This document shows, in pieces, positions 7,851 to 16,706 of a stretch of 18,909 bases of DNA. Source of the stretch: an uncultured bacterium (lineage in GTDB: Bacteria; Bacteroidota; Bacteroidia; Bacteroidales; Bacteroidaceae). The DNA lies in assembly GCA_905215655.1 (NCBI GenBank), contig CAJMQT010000031.1, forward strand, positions 1 through 18,909, written 5' to 3'. The notes below the pieces were generated by a model that ran no database searches, had not been told where the DNA came from, and was given only the letters and a program-made list of their open reading frames with translations. Each line of letters starts with the position of its first letter. The first letter of the stretch is position 1. The position numbers and the translations under genes are program-made.

Positions 7851-8210
7851 TTAGTTTTTTACAATCTTCTTTCCGTTAACGATATAAACACCCTTTTGCA
7901 ACTTCTGAGCCTTGTTGCCTACGTACTGTCCGCTTACGTTGAAGACACGGTTGTCAGCGACTTTGTCGTCAGCGGTAATGCCTTCGATGCTGCTTGCATC
8001 ATAAGTAAAAGCAATGTTAACCGATGCCATGTCGACATTCTGAGTGGAGCTACCGTCAAATGTCAAGGTTACATTGTCGCCACTAAAAGTCAGCGCAGTA
8101 ACTGTGCCGCTTACAGGTACTCCATCTACGGTTACGGTTTGCTCCGTATCCGCAAACATTGTTCCTCCCCATAGCATAAGGGAAAAACAAAGTAATAATG
8201 TTCTTCTCAT
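7851..8210 (-). CDS. Small secreted protein with a type IX (Por) secretion-tail-like C-terminus
   Basis: 119 aa. Residues 1-20 form a Sec signal peptide (MRRTLLLCFSLMLWGG, then a polar turn). Residues about 22-75 form a beta-rich stretch (LTFSGDNVTLTFDG) of a kind common in Bacteroidales secreted proteins. The last 30 residues (VFNVSGQYVG...GVYIVNGKKIVKN) resemble the T9SS type A sorting tail, normally cleaved when a cargo is anchored at the cell surface. It lies 6 bp upstream of the pectate lyase gene and has its own promoter, so it is the first gene of the pair. A carrier or accessory role for the lyase is a guess; it may also be a degenerate remnant of a larger secreted protein. No catalytic motif is visible. 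Confidence 0.7.
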   Translation of the reverse strand: MRRTLLLCFSLMLWGGTMFADTEQTVTVDGVPVSGTVTALTFSGDNVTLTFDGSSTQNVDMASVNIAFTYDASSIEGITADDKVADNRVFNVSGQYVGNKAQKLQKGVYIVNGKKIVKN

Positions 8211-8255
8211 TGTTTTTTAAATAAAAATTTAATAATTGTTTGTAGATTAGCGCTG

Positions 8256-8286
8256 CAAATATAAAATTTTAATTCAAGTTCGACAA
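8256..8286 (-). promoter_or_regulatory. Bacteroidetes-type promoter of the secreted protein-pectate lyase pair
   Basis: On the minus strand TATATTTG (8263-8256) fits the -7 consensus TAnnTTTG exactly. TTG (8286-8284) lies 20 bp upstream as the -33 element. Transcription would start near 8250, leaving a leader of about 40 nt before the ATG at 8210. Confidence 0.7.
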
Positions 8287-8308
8287 TAATAGGAAGATTA
8301 AAATGTAA

Positions 8309-8322
8309 CGTAAACGTTTACG
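8309..8322. promoter_or_regulatory. Perfect 14-bp palindrome, candidate LacI-family operator
   Basis: CGTAAACGTTTACG is a perfect palindrome with the central CG and flanking AAA/TTT typical of LacI/GalR-family operators. It lies 23 bp upstream of the predicted -33 element of the pectate lyase unit, a position suited to activation or looping rather than simple occlusion. No LacI-type gene is in the window, so the regulator is unknown. Confidence 0.5.
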
Positions 8323-8337
8323 GAACAAATGAATGAA

Positions 8338-8379
8338 GAGTGAAGAATTAAGAATTAAGAGTGAAGAATTAAGAATTAA
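8338..8379. repeat. Two 21-bp AT-rich tandem repeats
   Basis: The 21-bp unit GAGTGAAGAATTAAGAATTA plus A occurs at 8338-8358 and 8359-8379. It merges into the TTAAGAGTTAAGA array that forms the left arm of the hairpin downstream of carB. The repeats occupy the space between the lyase promoter region and the end of carB. Confidence 0.7.
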
Positions 8380-8467
8380 ATAAATTAAGAGTTAAGAGTT
8401 AAGAATTAAGAAAAATAGCATCAGACATATTTTCTTAATTCTTAACTCTTAATTCTTAATTTATTTA
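8377..8467 (-). terminator. Long AT-rich hairpin overlapping the carB stop codon
   Basis: Bases 8377-8416 and 8429-8467 are inverted repeats of about 39 bp with one mismatch and a one-base indel, built from TTAAGAATTAAGA-type units, around a 12-nt loop. The right arm includes the last codons and stop of carB. A stem this long could end the exporter-glmS-purF-carA-carB message and protect its 3' end, though it lacks a GC-rich stem and a clean U-tract. Confidence 0.6.
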
Positions 8468-11400
8468 TACTCTTCCCACGACTTTATGTCGATTTCGTCG
8501 AGCTTGACACGACAGAAAGCATTGATAAAGGCGCTTGCAAGACGGCTGTTGGTTATGAGCGGCACGTTAAGGTCTATTGCCGCACGACGAATTTTGTAAC
8601 CGTTTGACAGCTCGCTGACGGTAAGGTCTTTCGGGATGTTCACCACCATGTCTATTTCGTGGTTGTGCAGCATGTCTATTGCCTGAGGATGCTTGTCGCT
8701 GTCCGAGGGCCAGTAAACCATCGTGTTCTCAATGCCGTTTTCTGTAAGATATTTCGACGTGCCGGAGGTCGCGAACAGACGATAGCCGTTGTTTGCAAGC
8801 TGACGCGCGGCGTCGAGCATCGTTGCCTTTTGCTTGGCACCTCCGGTTGAGAGCAGGATGTTCTTCTCGGGAATTTTATGTCCTACGGAGAGCATGCTTT
8901 TCAGCAACGCCGTGTTCGTGTCGTCGCCGAGACAACCCACCTCGCCGGTCGACGCCATGTCGACACCCAGCACGGGGTCTGCCTTCTGCAAGCGACTGAA
9001 CGAGAACTGGCTTGCCTTTATTCCTACGTAATCGAGGTCGAAGAGGTTCTTCTCCGGTTTCTGAACGGGCAGTCCCAGCATAACCTTCGTCGCCAGCTCG
9101 ATAAGATTGATTTTAAGAACCTTGCTGACGAAGGGGAACGAGCGTGAGGCGCGCAGGTTGCACTCGATCACCTTAATATCGTTCTCGCGTGCAAGGAACT
9201 GTATGTTGAACGGTCCGCTGATGTGCAACTCTTGTGCTATCATACGGCTTACGCGCTTAATGCGGCGTATCGTCTCGCAATACAACTTCTGCGGCGGGAA
9301 CTGGATGGTGGCGTCGCCCGAGTGAACACCGGCAAACTCGATGTGCTCGCTTATGGCGTAAGCTATTATTTCACCGTTCTTGGCAACGGCATCCATCTCG
9401 ACCTCCTTGGCGTGCTCTATAAACTGGCTTACCACGACGGGGTGGTCTTCCGAAACGTTTGCCGCAAGTTTGAGGAAGCGTTCCAGCTCGTCTTTATTGG
9501 AGCAGACATTCATCGCCGCACCTGACAGCACGTATGACGGACGGACGAGCACGGGGAAGCCCACGCGGTCGATGAACTTGTTGATGTCGTCCATCGAAGT
9601 CAGCGCGCTCCATTCCGGCTGGTCTATGCCGTTGCGACTGAGCATCGACGAGAACTTGGCACGGTCTTCGGCGTTGTCGATATCCTTTGCCGACGTTCCG
9701 AGTATCGGCACGTTCTGCGCGTCAAGACGCATTGCAAGGTTGTTTGGTATCTGTCCGCCAGTAGAGACAATCACGCCGTGCGGGCATTCAAGTTCGATGA
9801 TATCCATAACTCGCTCAAAGGTAAGCTCGTCGAAGTAGAGACGGTCGCACATGTCATAATCGGTCGAAACGGTCTCGGGGTTATAGTTTATCATCACGCT
9901 GCGGTAGCCTTGGCGGCGTATGGTGTCGAGCGCCTGAACGCCGCACCAGTCGAACTCTACGGAGCTGCCGATGCGGTAAGCTCCCGAGCCGAGCACGATG
10001 ATAGAACGTTTGTCGTGCTCGAAAGCGATATCGCTCTTCACGCCGGCGTATGTCACATACAGATAGTTGGTCTGTGCCGGATATTCGGCGGCGAGCGTGT
10101 CTATCTGCTTGACGACGGGCAGAATGCCGTAGCTCTTGCGCAGACGGCGAACGGCAAGTCCAGCCTTAGCCATGTTGCCGAGCTCGCGTTCCAATCCGAC
10201 GGCACGCGCTATCTGGAAGTCGGTAAAGCCGTAGATCTTTGCCGTGCGGAGCAGTTCCTTGTCGAGCACGTTGACGCTCTTACACTTTTTCAGAGTCTCG
10301 TCAATGTCGATTATGTGCTGCAACTTGTAAAGGAACCATTTGTCTATCTTGGTAAGGTCGTGAATTTGGTCGATGGTATAGCCCTTGTGCATAGCCTTCG
10401 AGATGATGAAGATACGCTTGTCGGTCGGCTCGCGGAGTGCTTCGTCGATGTTATCGATTTCCAATTCTTTGTTCTCCACAAAGCCGTGCATGCCCTGCCC
10501 TATCATTCGCAGACCTTTCTGTATCGCCTCTTCAAAGTTGCGTCCTATCGCCATAACCTCGCCGACAGACTTCATCGAGGAACCTAACTCACGGTCAACG
10601 CCGCGGAACTTGCTGAGGTCCCAGCGTGGTATCTTACAAACCACGTAGTCAAGGGCTGGCTCGAAGAAGGCGCTTGTGGTCTTCGTCACCGAGTTTTTAA
10701 GTTCAAACAGACCGTAGCCCAAGCCCAACTTGGCGGCAACAAACGCCAAAGGATAGCCCGTCGCTTTTGACGCGAGTGCCGAACTTCGGCTCAGACGTGC
10801 GTTGACCTCGATGACACGATAGTCTTCGCTCTTCGGGTCGAAAGCATACTGAACATTACATTCGCCGACGATACCGACGTGACGGATTATCTTGATTGAC
10901 AGCGCGCGGAGCTTGTGATACTCGCTGTTGGTAAGCGTCTGAGAGGGCGCGATGACGATACTTTCGCCGGTGTGGATACCGAGCGGGTCGAAGTTTTCCA
11001 TGTTGCAGACCGTGATACAGTTGTCGTAACGGTCGCGAACCACCTCATACTCTATCTCTTTCCAGCCTTTAAGGCTCTTCTCCACGAGTACCTGCGGCGA
11101 GAAAGAGAAAGCCTTCTCGGCAAGTTTGTCAAGCTCTTCTTCATTATCACAGAAGCCGCTGCCGAGTCCGCCGAGGGCGTAAGCGGCACGTATGATGACG
11201 GGGTAGCCCAGTTCGGCAGCCGCCTTGCGTGCCTGTTCGATGTTCTCGCAAGCCTCGCTCTTTATCGTTTTTACGTCAATCTCGTTAAGACGGTCTACAA
11301 AAAGCTCGCGGTCTTCGGTGTCCATTATCGCCTGAACGGGCGTTCCGAGCACACGGACATTATACTTTTCGAGCACACCGCTCTTGAAAAGCTCCACGCC

Positions 11401-11691
11401 GCAGTTGAGCGCGGTCTGTCCGCCGAAAGACAGGAGGATACCGTCCGGACGTTCCTTCTTTATGACACGTTCCACAAAATACGGCTGCACCGGCAGGAAA
11501 TAGATATGGTCGGCAACGCCTTCCGATGTCTGCACCGTGGCTATGTTCGGATTTATCAGTACGGTCTCGATACCTTCTTCACGCAAAGCCTTCAACGCCT
11601 GAGAACCGGAATAGTCAAACTCGCCTGCCTCTCCGATTTTCAATGCGCCCGAACCGAGCAGCAACACTTTCTTTATATCGTTGTATTTCAT
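8461..11691 (-). CDS. carB: Carbamoyl-phosphate synthase large subunit CarB
   Basis: 1076 aa, the usual size. It makes carbamoyl phosphate from bicarbonate, ammonia passed on by CarA, and two ATP, feeding pyrimidine and arginine synthesis in the cytoplasm. Two homologous ATP-grasp halves are visible: VLLLGSGALKIGEAGEFDYSG (residues 9-29) and IIVLGSGAYRIGSSVEFDWCG (565-585), each at the start of a half. The first carries YPVIIRAAYALGGLGSG (163-179) and RVIEVNARLSRSSALASKATG (293-313). The oligomerisation region spans about 405-550. The C-terminal MGS-like allosteric domain begins near residue 945 (STGGAKQKATML). It lies 43 bp downstream of carA on the same strand, and its stop sits in a long hairpin. 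Identification is essentially certain; effector response cannot be read from the sequence. Confidence 0.98.
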   Translation of the reverse strand: MKYNDIKKVLLLGSGALKIGEAGEFDYSGSQALKALREEGIETVLINPNIATVQTSEGVADHIYFLPVQPYFVERVIKKERPDGILLSFGGQTALNCGVELFKSGVLEKYNVRVLGTPVQAIMDTEDRELFVDRLNEIDVKTIKSEACENIEQARKAAAELGYPVIIRAAYALGGLGSGFCDNEEELDKLAEKAFSFSPQVLVEKSLKGWKEIEYEVVRDRYDNCITVCNMENFDPLGIHTGESIVIAPSQTLTNSEYHKLRALSIKIIRHVGIVGECNVQYAFDPKSEDYRVIEVNARLSRSSALASKATGYPLAFVAAKLGLGYGLFELKNSVTKTTSAFFEPALDYVVCKIPRWDLSKFRGVDRELGSSMKSVGEVMAIGRNFEEAIQKGLRMIGQGMHGFVENKELEIDNIDEALREPTDKRIFIISKAMHKGYTIDQIHDLTKIDKWFLYKLQHIIDIDETLKKCKSVNVLDKELLRTAKIYGFTDFQIARAVGLERELGNMAKAGLAVRRLRKSYGILPVVKQIDTLAAEYPAQTNYLYVTYAGVKSDIAFEHDKRSIIVLGSGAYRIGSSVEFDWCGVQALDTIRRQGYRSVMINYNPETVSTDYDMCDRLYFDELTFERVMDIIELECPHGVIVSTGGQIPNNLAMRLDAQNVPILGTSAKDIDNAEDRAKFSSMLSRNGIDQPEWSALTSMDDINKFIDRVGFPVLVRPSYVLSGAAMNVCSNKDELERFLKLAANVSEDHPVVVSQFIEHAKEVEMDAVAKNGEIIAYAISEHIEFAGVHSGDATIQFPPQKLYCETIRRIKRVSRMIAQELHISGPFNIQFLARENDIKVIECNLRASRSFPFVSKVLKINLIELATKVMLGLPVQKPEKNLFDLDYVGIKASQFSFSRLQKADPVLGVDMASTGEVGCLGDDTNTALLKSMLSVGHKIPEKNILLSTGGAKQKATMLDAARQLANNGYRLFATSGTSKYLTENGIENTMVYWPSDSDKHPQAIDMLHNHEIDMVVNIPKDLTVSELSNGYKIRRAAIDLNVPLITNSRLASAFINAFCRVKLDEIDIKSWEEYK

Positions 11692-11734
11692 TTCTTATCT
11701 GATTTTAACCTTATTATAAATATTTCGCCGGACG

Positions 11735-12811
11735 TTATTTCAAAGCTTCAACAAACTTGTCAAACATAAACTCGGTATCCACCGGTCCGGAGCAAGCCTC
11801 GGGATGGAACTGGCTCGAGAACCAAGGATTGGTCTTGTGGCGTATGCCCTCGTTGCTGCCGTCGTTCATGTTTACGAAGAGCTCTTCCCACTCGTCGCCA
11901 AGCGTCGAGGCGTCAACGGCATATCCGTGGTTCTGGCTGGTGACGAAACATTTGTCCGTTCCGACCATGCGCACGGGCTGATTGTGCGAGCGGTGACCGT
12001 ATTTCAGTTTGTAAATCGAGGCTCCTCCTGCCTTTGCAAGCAGCTGGTTACCCATACAGATACCGCAAATGGGCTTTGTAGAGAGGCTCATCTGCTTCCT
12101 TATTATATTAACGGCGTCCTCGCACATGTCCGGGTCACCGGGACCGTTGGCAAGGAACAGACCGTCAAAATCCATGTCCGTGTAATCATAATTCCACGGA
12201 ACGCGTATAACTTCAATGCCTCGGTCAACAAGACACCTTATTATATTATTCTTAACGCCACAGTCAACGAGCACCACTTTCTTGCCCGCTCCCTCGTTGT
12301 AGCGGATTATCTCCTTGCAACTTACGCGGTCTACGAAATTCACGCCCTCATAGCTTGCCGTCGGGATATTGTCCGGCTCGTCGTCAAAGATTATCTTTCC
12401 GAGCATTACTCCGTGCTCGCGGAGCAGCTTTGTAAGCTCGCGCGTGTCAATGCCCGTTATTCCGGGCACATGCTCGCGTTTGAGCCAGTCGGCCAAGCTC
12501 TCTACCGCGTTCCAATGGCAATAACGCTCGCTGTAATCGGCAACGATTATCGCTGACGCGTATATTTTATCACTTTCCATGAATGTGGCGATACCGTTCG
12601 GCTCAACCGTGAACGGAGGAACTCCGTAATTGCCTACCAAAGGATATGTAAGCACCATCAACTGTCCGGCATACGACGGGTCTGTAAGACTTTCGGGATA
12701 GCCCATCATTGCCGTGTTGAACACTACCTCGCCGGCAACCGGTGCGTCATATCCGAATGACTTACCATGGAACTTTGTTCCATCCTCCAAAACTAATGTT
12801 ACGTTTCTCAT
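11735..12811 (-). CDS. carA: Carbamoyl-phosphate synthase small (glutaminase) subunit CarA
   Basis: 358 aa from the ATG at 12811. It hydrolyses glutamine and channels ammonia to CarB. An N-terminal CarA-specific domain (LVLEDGTKFHGKSFGY) precedes a class I glutamine amidotransferase domain. The nucleophile is the Cys in CGICMGNQLL, and the His-Glu pair is in SSQFHPEACSG (C258, H342, E344 when numbered from the longer frame; subtract 6 for this start). The frame stays open six codons further, to a TTG at 12829, but ATG followed by RNVTLVLEDG matches the family N-terminus, so I chose the ATG. Where most CarA proteins have CLGHQLL this one has CMGNQLL, outside the catalytic triad. It sits between purF and carB in the same direction. 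Confidence 0.97.
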   Translation of the reverse strand: MRNVTLVLEDGTKFHGKSFGYDAPVAGEVVFNTAMMGYPESLTDPSYAGQLMVLTYPLVGNYGVPPFTVEPNGIATFMESDKIYASAIIVADYSERYCHWNAVESLADWLKREHVPGITGIDTRELTKLLREHGVMLGKIIFDDEPDNIPTASYEGVNFVDRVSCKEIIRYNEGAGKKVVLVDCGVKNNIIRCLVDRGIEVIRVPWNYDYTDMDFDGLFLANGPGDPDMCEDAVNIIRKQMSLSTKPICGICMGNQLLAKAGGASIYKLKYGHRSHNQPVRMVGTDKCFVTSQNHGYAVDASTLGDEWEELFVNMNDGSNEGIRHKTNPWFSSQFHPEACSGPVDTEFMFDKFVEALK

Positions 12812-12871
12812 ATTTGTAAGATAATCCAAATCTATGGCTGTTTATTTCTTTTGCTTTTGTTTGTTACTGTT

Positions 12872-14776
12872 TCAAAACCTGTTCTCAAATCGGCAGACCT
12901 TCTCCACATAACTGATAAACGCCTGATTGACAAGCTTTACACCGCCGGGAGTGGGATAATTTCCGGTGAAATACCAGTCTCCTTTATGATCGGGAATTGC
13001 CTCATGAAGCCCCTCGATGGATTGGAAGACAAGCTCCACGGGCGTTGTCATGCCTTCGGGGCGGAGCATTTCGATAATTTTGCGGTTAATCTCATCCACC
13101 GTAAACGGCTTGTAGATCTCACGGACGCAGTTCTTCATCTCGTCCACCGGCTTTTCAAGCTCCGCCTTGCAACGCTTGTAAGTGTCTTCGATAAGTCCGG
13201 ACAAACCGCGCTCTTTCAACAATTCCATTGTGGCGCGGAACACACAGAAGTCATCAAGATTGGGCATGTCTATGCCGTAATAATCGGGATAACGTATCTG
13301 CGGCGAGCTGCTTACCACCACAATCTTTTTCGGATGCAGGCGGTCGAGGATCTTTAAGATACTCTCTTTCAGCGTTGTACCGCGCACAATGCTGTCGTCG
13401 ATGATTACGAGGTTGTCGACATGGGGTGTCAACGACTCGTAAGTAACGTCGTAGACGTGGGACGCAAGGTCGTTGCGCGACGCCCCTTCTGTGATGAAGG
13501 TACGCAACTTGATATCTTTCCAAGCTATCTTTTCGCTGCGGACGTACTGATGCAGTATCTGCTCCAACTCTTCGTATGACGGCGTATGGTCAAGGTTTTG
13601 TATCGCCTTGATCTTCTGCTCGTTCAAATAACGCTTGAAGCCTCCGAGCATTCCGTAGTACGCCACTTCCGCCGTATTCGGAATGTACGAGAAGACCGTG
13701 TGCTCCGTATCATAATCAACCGCCTTCAAAATGCTCGGCACTAACTGTTCACCGAGTTTCTTACGCTCTGAATAAATGTCTCTGTCTGAGCCCCGACTGA
13801 AATAGATCCGCTCGAAAGAGCACTTGGAGTCACCCTTCCGTTCGATAATCCTTTCTATCGAGCTTTCACCGTTTTTCTTGACTATGAGGGCGCAGCCGGG
13901 TTCAAGTTCGTGTATGTCGTCACATTCGAGGTCGAACGTCGTCTGCAAGACGGGGCGCTCACTCGCAAGCACGATTATCTCGTCGTTCTTATACCAGAAG
14001 GCGGGACGTATGCCCCACGGGTCGCGCATTGAGAACATCTCGCCGCTGCCTGTAATTCCGCACATTACATATCCGCCGTCAAAGCCGGTCATTGTAGACT
14101 TCAAGACGTTCGCAATCTTGACGTTGTCCTCAATGTATGCGGTCACGTCCCTGTCTTTCAGACCGAGCTTCATGCCTTCCACGAAGTTGCGTTCCACCTC
14201 GCGGTCAAGCCTGTGTCCCATCAGTTCGAGGGTTATGTAGCTATCGCTGTAAATGCGCGGATACTGCCCTTGGGTAACAAGCTTATCGAATATTTCGTCG
14301 ATATTGGTCATATTGAAGTTGCCGCAGAGGCAGAGGTTCTTTGCACGCCAATTATTCCGGCGCAGGAAAGGATGAACGTATGACAGTCCGCTCTTTCCCG
14401 TTGTGGAGTAGCGAAGGTGCCCCATATACAGTTCACCGGCAAACGGGAGGTTACGCTTTGCGAAGTCGACATCGGCAAGCTGCTCGGGCGTGAAGTCCTT
14501 AAACTTCTTCTGTACGTTGCCGAAAATCTCGGTGATGGCGTTCGCCCCTTCGGCTCTCTCCCTGAACATATATTCCGAACCGGGCACGGCGTCAAGATTG
14601 ACGCAAGCCATACCGGCGCCCTCCTGACCACGGTTGTGCTGTTTCTCCATCATAAGATAGAGCTTGTTCAGCCCGAACATCCATGTTCCATATTTTCGGC
14701 GGTAGTATTCCAACGGTTTGAGCAGCCTCACCATGGCCACTCCGCACTCGTGTTTCAAGGGTTCCATATTGATCAT
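12872..14776 (-). CDS. purF: Amidophosphoribosyltransferase (PurF-like, long Bacteroidetes form)
   Basis: 634 aa, longer than the roughly 470-505 aa of classical PurF. Predicted to make 5-phosphoribosylamine from PRPP and glutamine, the first step of purine synthesis. The N-terminal Ntn glutaminase domain has its nucleophile in HECGVAM (Cys11 here), with GHLRYSTTG (119-127) and GNFN (152-155) as glutamine-site motifs. RDPWGIRP (251-258) follows. The phosphoribosyltransferase PRPP loop is VIIDDSIVRGTT (457-468). The extra length is spread over insertions and a C-terminal extension of about 70 residues after 560. YYGIDMPNLDDF lacks the Cys that binds Fe-S in Bacillus-type enzymes. The ATG at 14767 (MEPLKHECG) is a likely alternative start and keeps a short propeptide. 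A second classical purF may exist elsewhere, so this could be a paralogue with a related role. Confidence 0.9.
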   Translation of the reverse strand: MINMEPLKHECGVAMVRLLKPLEYYRRKYGTWMFGLNKLYLMMEKQHNRGQEGAGMACVNLDAVPGSEYMFRERAEGANAITEIFGNVQKKFKDFTPEQLADVDFAKRNLPFAGELYMGHLRYSTTGKSGLSYVHPFLRRNNWRAKNLCLCGNFNMTNIDEIFDKLVTQGQYPRIYSDSYITLELMGHRLDREVERNFVEGMKLGLKDRDVTAYIEDNVKIANVLKSTMTGFDGGYVMCGITGSGEMFSMRDPWGIRPAFWYKNDEIIVLASERPVLQTTFDLECDDIHELEPGCALIVKKNGESSIERIIERKGDSKCSFERIYFSRGSDRDIYSERKKLGEQLVPSILKAVDYDTEHTVFSYIPNTAEVAYYGMLGGFKRYLNEQKIKAIQNLDHTPSYEELEQILHQYVRSEKIAWKDIKLRTFITEGASRNDLASHVYDVTYESLTPHVDNLVIIDDSIVRGTTLKESILKILDRLHPKKIVVVSSSPQIRYPDYYGIDMPNLDDFCVFRATMELLKERGLSGLIEDTYKRCKAELEKPVDEMKNCVREIYKPFTVDEINRKIIEMLRPEGMTTPVELVFQSIEGLHEAIPDHKGDWYFTGNYPTPGGVKLVNQAFISYVEKVCRFENRF

Positions 14777-14857
14777 AAATTAAAAGCTAATCAGAAATTA
14801 AAATTCTTGTTTCAAAGGATTTATTGTTTCATCATAGCTTTTCATCATTCTTTATTA

Positions 14858-16702
14858 TTATTCTACTGTGACTGATTTTGCCAAATTTCTCGGTTGGTCA
14901 ACGTTCTTGCCTTTACAAACGGCTATATGATAAGCCAGCATTTGCAAGGGGATTGTCGCCAGCAACGGTTCGAGACATTCCAGCGTGTCGGGCAGCTCGA
15001 TGTATTCGTCGGCAATCCTGCTTATCACTTCGTCGCCCTTCGACACGAGGGCGATAACCTTACCTTTTCTTGCCTTGATTTCCTGAATATTGCTGAGCAC
15101 CTTCTCATACATCGCGTTGCGGGTGGCTATTACGACGACGGGCATGTCCGAGTCGATAAGGGCTATCGGACCATGTTTCATTTCGGCGGCGGGATAGCCT
15201 TCGGCGTGTATGTAGCTAATCTCTTTCAATTTCAGAGCGCCTTCCAAGGCAACGGGATAATTATATCCACGTCCGAGATAAAGGAAGTTTCTCGCGTAGG
15301 TGAAGATGCGGCTCAAATCTGCTATGCGGTCGTTCAGCTCAAGCGTCTCTTTCATCTTCTGAGGGATAATGCTCAGCTCTTTGACCAGCCCGGTATATTC
15401 AGCGTCCGTTATTGTGCCGCGTTCTTTCGCCAGAGCGAGTGAAAGCATTACAAGAACGGTGACCTGACCGGTAAACGCTTTTGTTGACGCGACACCTATC
15501 TCAGGACCAACGTGGATGTAAGCTCCGGTATTTGTAGCGCGCGGAATGCTTGAACCGATGGCGTTGCATATTCCGAAGACAAAGGCGCCTGACTCGGCGG
15601 CGAGCTTCACGGCGGCAAGCGTGTCGGCTGTCTCGCCGCTTTGTGAAATCGCTATCACCACATCTTTATCCGAAACGACGGGGTTGCGGTATCTGAATTC
15701 GCTGGCATATTCCACCTCGACCGGTATGCGGCACAGACTTTCAATCATCTGTTTGCCTATCAGTCCGGCATGCCATGACGTGCCGCATGCAACGATTATT
15801 ATCCGTTTTGCGGCGAGCAGCTGTTTCTTATAATCAATCACGGCGCTCAACGTTACGTGGTTGGCGTCAACGTTGATGCGTCCGCGCATGCAGTTGGTGA
15901 TACATTCGGGCTGTTCAAAAATTTCTTTGATCATGAAATGCGGATAACCGCCCTTCTCTATCTGACCGAGATTGAGGTCGACGGTCTTTACTTCCTGAGG
16001 CAGTTTGCGGTTCAGCACATCCACGATTTCAAGATCCTCGCCGGGCTTCATCACGGCTATACTGCCGTCTTCGAGATATACCACCTTGTCGGTGTATTCC
16101 ACTATAGGACTTGCGTCTGACGCCAAGAAGAGTTCGTCCTTGCCTATTCCCACTACCAACGGACTCTGTCGGCGTGCCACTATTATCCTGTCCGGCTCGC
16201 TCTTATCCAACAAAGCGATGGCGTAAGCGCCGATTACCTCGTGCAGTGCCAGCTGGACGGAGGTAAGCAGGTCGAGATTTTTCTTGTTCCTTATATATTC
16301 CACAAGCTGGACCAGTACCTCGGTATCGGTGTCCGAGCGGAATGTAACGCCTTTTGCTTGCAGATTTTTCTTCAAGTCGGCATAATTCTCTATTATGCCA
16401 TTATGAATTATCGCAAGGTTCTTAGACGCCGAAAAATGCGGATGAGCATTGACGGAAGAAGGCTCTCCATGCGTTGCCCAGCGCGTGTGGGCTATACCCA
16501 TACAACCCGTCACGTCCTTATCCTTGCAGAACGCATCGAGGTCGGCTACCTTACCTTTAATTTTATAAACGCTAAGTTTTTTGTCCTCATTCAGCAAGGC
16601 TACGCCGGCGCTGTCATAGCCCCGGTATTCAAGACGGCTCAGTCCCTTTATCAATATGGGGTAAGCGTCTCTTTTGCCTATATATCCAACAATGCCGCAC
16701 AT
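14858..16702 (-). CDS. glmS: Glutamine-fructose-6-phosphate aminotransferase (isomerizing) GlmS
   Basis: 614 aa, normal length. It converts fructose-6-phosphate and glutamine to glucosamine-6-phosphate, the entry to UDP-GlcNAc for peptidoglycan, LPS and surface polysaccharide. MCGIVGYIG exposes the nucleophile Cys2 after Met removal. HTRWATHGEP (72-81) and NAHPH (85-89) complete the class II glutaminase. Two SIS sugar-isomerase domains follow: VACGTSWHAG (304-313) with SQSGETADT, and the second with LGRGYNYPVALEGALKLKEI and EMKHGP. The C-terminus DQPRNLAKSVTVE is the classic GlmS tail. It begins 4 bp after the export lipoprotein stop, so the two are co-translated. There is no room for a glmS ribozyme in this gap and none was seen. 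Confidence 0.98.
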   Translation of the reverse strand: MCGIVGYIGKRDAYPILIKGLSRLEYRGYDSAGVALLNEDKKLSVYKIKGKVADLDAFCKDKDVTGCMGIAHTRWATHGEPSSVNAHPHFSASKNLAIIHNGIIENYADLKKNLQAKGVTFRSDTDTEVLVQLVEYIRNKKNLDLLTSVQLALHEVIGAYAIALLDKSEPDRIIVARRQSPLVVGIGKDELFLASDASPIVEYTDKVVYLEDGSIAVMKPGEDLEIVDVLNRKLPQEVKTVDLNLGQIEKGGYPHFMIKEIFEQPECITNCMRGRINVDANHVTLSAVIDYKKQLLAAKRIIIVACGTSWHAGLIGKQMIESLCRIPVEVEYASEFRYRNPVVSDKDVVIAISQSGETADTLAAVKLAAESGAFVFGICNAIGSSIPRATNTGAYIHVGPEIGVASTKAFTGQVTVLVMLSLALAKERGTITDAEYTGLVKELSIIPQKMKETLELNDRIADLSRIFTYARNFLYLGRGYNYPVALEGALKLKEISYIHAEGYPAAEMKHGPIALIDSDMPVVVIATRNAMYEKVLSNIQEIKARKGKVIALVSKGDEVISRIADEYIELPDTLECLEPLLATIPLQMLAYHIAVCKGKNVDQPRNLAKSVTVE

Positions 16703-16706
16703 AATA

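Noticed and set aside
10915..11769. Long plus-strand open frame (284 codons) antisense to carB
   Set aside because: It is a shadow of carB codon structure, with no recognisable domain and no plausible start context. The same applies to the 269-codon frame at 9778-10587 and the 336-codon minus-strand frame at 2709-3719 opposite recQ.
12812..12829. Longer CarA start at the TTG codon 12829
   Set aside because: The extra six residues (MDYLTN) are not part of the CarA family N-terminus; the ATG at 12811 gives the expected RNVTLVLEDG start.
16703..16706. A glmS ribozyme or riboswitch upstream of glmS
   Set aside because: Only 4 bp separate glmS from the exporter stop, and I saw no ribozyme core in the exporter's 3' end.
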